A stretch of 7,136 bases of DNA from Sulfurovaceae bacterium. Lineage in GTDB: Bacteria > Campylobacterota > Campylobacteria > Campylobacterales > Sulfurovaceae. Numbering within the stretch: position 1 is the first letter of the stretch; each line of letters begins with the position of its first letter. The notes beneath the pieces are model-generated. The model made no database searches. It saw nothing but the letters and a program-made list of their open reading frames with translations, and was not told where the DNA came from. Both the position numbers and the translations under genes were made by a program. Location: NCBI GenBank assembly GCA_029933395.1, contig JAOZOG010000104.1:1-7136 (forward strand), written 5' to 3'. Of this stretch, positions 5,473-7,136 are shown one piece after another.

Positions 5473-6756
5473 ATGGACCTGTTCAAGCTAAAAGCACACG
5501 ATACCGATGTCAAAACCGAAGTGACGGCAGGCATGACCACCTTTCTGGCGATGCTCTATATCGTACCGGTCAACGCCTCCATTATGAGTGCATCGGGGAT
5601 GCCCTACGATGCGCTGATCACTGCGACGGCAGTGATGACGATCTTCGCCTCGATACTCAATGGGCTCTGGTCCAACACCCCCATCGCGATGAGCGTCGGA
5701 ATGGGGCTCAATGCCTATTTCAGTTTCGGCCTCGTCAAGGGGATGGGAATACCGTGGCAGACGGCATTGGGAATCGTATTTCTCTCGGGTATTCTCTATA
5801 TTATCATCAGTATTACCCCGCTGCGCCGCTGGATGATCGAAACGATACCGATGGATATCAAGCGGGCAACCAGTGCCGGTATTGGTGCTTTTATCGCTTT
5901 TATCGGTCTGGAGCAGAGCAAAATCATCATCGAAAACCCCTCGACACTGGTGACGATGGGAGATATGAAAAGTCCCCATGTTATTCTCGCATTGCTGGGC
6001 TTGGCACTGGCGATCTTTTTTACCCTGAAGCGTCTGAAGAGTGCCCTGATCCTCTCTATCGTTCTGACGACGGTGGTGGCATGGGTCACGGGGATAGAGA
6101 AACTGCCTGAGAGCTTCGTATCGATGCCGGCATCGATGGCGCCGATCGCTTTCGAGCTTGACATCAGTTCGGCACTCTCGCTCTCGATACTTCCGGTGAT
6201 CCTGATCTTTCTCATCACGGATCTTTTCGATACGCTGGGGACACTGACAGGCGTGGGAATGCGTGCCGATCTTTTCAGGGAGAAAAACTCCATCCCTCTG
6301 CAGAAAACGATCGAAGCCGATGCCGTAGCGACACTGGCGAGCGGATTAGCCGGAGTATCGAGTACGACGGCTTTCATCGAAAGTGCGGCAGGTGTAGAGG
6401 AGGGCGGCCGTACCGGATTGACGGCGATTGTGACGGGCCTGCTCTTTATTCTCCCACTCTTCCTGTTGCCTTTTTTCCAATCGATCCCCGCCAATGCGAT
6501 CAACCCGGTCCTGATCGTGATCGGCGTGATGATGTTCAGCGAATTGCAGCATATCAACTATAAAGATAATGCGATCAGGTTCGGAGCCTTTTTCATCGTA
6601 TTGGGAATGCCGCTGACCTACTCTATCACCAATGGCCTTCTGCTGGGTTCACTGGCCTATGTTTTTGTCCGGATCGTCGAGGGAAAATATCGCAATATCA
6701 GTATCGCAATGAGTGTTCTGGCAGTCATAGCGTTACTGGTCTTTTTCGTATTGTAG
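5473..6756 (+). CDS. NCS2-family purine nucleobase permease (AzgA-like: adenine/guanine/hypoxanthine)
   Basis: This is an inner-membrane proton-coupled importer of purine bases of the AzgA-like branch of NCS2 (COG2252: E. coli AdeP/AdeQ/GhxP/GhxQ, B. subtilis PbuG/PbuO). Its 427 residues are slightly fewer than the 430-450 typical. Branch markers are plain: TAGMTTFLAMLYIVPVN at 18-34, NTPIAMSVGMGLNAYFSF at 68-85, ITDLFDTLGTLTGVG at 248-262, and SSTTAFIESAAGVEEGG at 296-312 with E303 in the substrate-binding half-helix. Many hydrophobic spans fit the 14-helix fold. The position 3 bases after ade makes adenine the most likely main substrate; sequence alone cannot separate adenine from guanine/hypoxanthine transport. 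A further membrane-protein gene starts 11 bases after its stop. Confidence 0.93.
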   Translation: MDLFKLKAHDTDVKTEVTAGMTTFLAMLYIVPVNASIMSASGMPYDALITATAVMTIFASILNGLWSNTPIAMSVGMGLNAYFSFGLVKGMGIPWQTALGIVFLSGILYIIISITPLRRWMIETIPMDIKRATSAGIGAFIAFIGLEQSKIIIENPSTLVTMGDMKSPHVILALLGLALAIFFTLKRLKSALILSIVLTTVVAWVTGIEKLPESFVSMPASMAPIAFELDISSALSLSILPVILIFLITDLFDTLGTLTGVGMRADLFREKNSIPLQKTIEADAVATLASGLAGVSSTTAFIESAAGVEEGGRTGLTAIVTGLLFILPLFLLPFFQSIPANAINPVLIVIGVMMFSELQHINYKDNAIRFGAFFIVLGMPLTYSITNGLLLGSLAYVFVRIVEGKYRNISIAMSVLAVIALLVFFVL

Positions 6757-6767
6757 GGGGAAGTTGA

Positions 6768-7136
6768 ATGAAGCAGATCAAAGCGCTAAAAAGGGCCTGG
6801 CTGATCGGTGCGGTAATCATTGTACTGATTGTCGCAGGAGATATCCTGGCCAGAAGGGCAGGCCTGGGAGGCAGGGAGTGGATGCTCTATCTTGTGTGGG
6901 GTGCTTTCATGGTAGCGGTCTTCGTCTCGACCTATCTATCACCAAAGCACAAACTGATCGTCGGAATGTCACACACCCTGACCGTTTCCCTCCTCTTCGC
7001 TCTGAGCAACTGGATACAGTCGCGTATGGGAGCAGGGGTAGACCTGGGAGATGACAAGGGTTTTGGAGTCGTCTTCGCACTGATCTATGTGACAAGCTTC
7101 ATTCCGGCATTGATCGCTTCGGTTGTTGGTTTGTTG
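6768..7136 (+). CDS. Multi-pass membrane protein of unknown function, C-terminus beyond the window
   Basis: I do not recognise this gene. The frame opens at ATG 6768 and stays open to the window edge: 123 codons, no stop. AGGGGG (6755-6760), overlapping the permease stop TAG, lies 7 bases upstream, so it is probably the third cistron of the ade-permease unit. The N-terminus is basic (MKQIKALKRAW), followed by hydrophobic spans at about 11-28, 37-58, 62-81 and 102-123. A soluble, glycine- and aspartate-rich loop at about 86-99 (GAGVDLGDDKG) lies between the last two. The positive-inside rule would put the N-terminus in the cytoplasm. No catalytic or nucleotide-binding motif is visible. It could be an accessory to purine uptake or unrelated. 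An overlapping frame from 6764 lacks hydrophobic spans and a good ribosome site and is not preferred. Confidence 0.72.
   Translation, partial: MKQIKALKRAWLIGAVIIVLIVAGDILARRAGLGGREWMLYLVWGAFMVAVFVSTYLSPKHKLIVGMSHTLTVSLLFALSNWIQSRMGAGVDLGDDKGFGVVFALIYVTSFIPALIASVVGLL

Noticed and set aside
5796..6557. 253-codon open frame antisense to the permease gene
   Set aside because: Its Ser/Ile/Arg-rich content is the reverse complement of transmembrane codons; there is no ribosome site or motif.
6764..7054. 96-codon frame overlapping the last membrane-protein gene
   Set aside because: It is rich in Arg, Gly and Cys without structure; the frame from 6768 has hydrophobic spans, a ribosome site and stays open to the window edge.

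Overview
The window looks like ordinary chromosomal DNA from a Campylobacterota (epsilonproteobacterial) organism, probably a Sulfurovum/Sulfurimonas-like relative. This rests on protein character (the 'QKEPM' start of GreA, a short-form Ade, a LpxH/LpxJ-type phosphoesterase), extended -10 promoters behind T-runs, and dense gene packing. It is an inference from memory of the families, not a database match. I see no mobile element, CRISPR array, RNA gene or sign of recent transfer.

Layout. Positions 1-1354 are read leftward: surE, then a tcdA-like ThiF/E1-type gene that overlaps surE by 4 bases (ATGA) and runs off the left edge. A short divergent promoter region (about 1382-1418) separates surE from everything to its right, which is read rightward. 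First is greA (GTG start at 1440), then a 135-base spacer with three small hairpins, then argC. Next is a calcineurin-type metallophosphoesterase of the UDP-2,3-diacylglucosamine diphosphatase kind. Last is a purine unit: adenine deaminase ade, an AzgA-type NCS2 purine permease 3 bases later, and a small membrane protein 11 bases after that, cut by the right edge.

How the genes fit together. The clearest functional unit is ade plus the permease: nucleobase uptake coupled to adenine -> hypoxanthine + NH3, with an unrecognised multi-pass membrane protein in the same tight run. The others are housekeeping genes: tRNA modification (tcdA), nucleotide/survival phosphatase (surE), transcript cleavage (greA), arginine biosynthesis (argC) and lipid A synthesis (phosphoesterase).

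The most unusual stretch is the argC/phosphoesterase junction (3052-3120). A perfect 12-bp hairpin spans the argC stop codon. It is followed at once by four 7-bp tandem repeats (GTGAAGC-like), and the only standard start codon of the next gene lies inside the third repeat. I found no convincing undescribed system; the remaining points of interest are local regulatory and start-site architecture and the unknown membrane protein.
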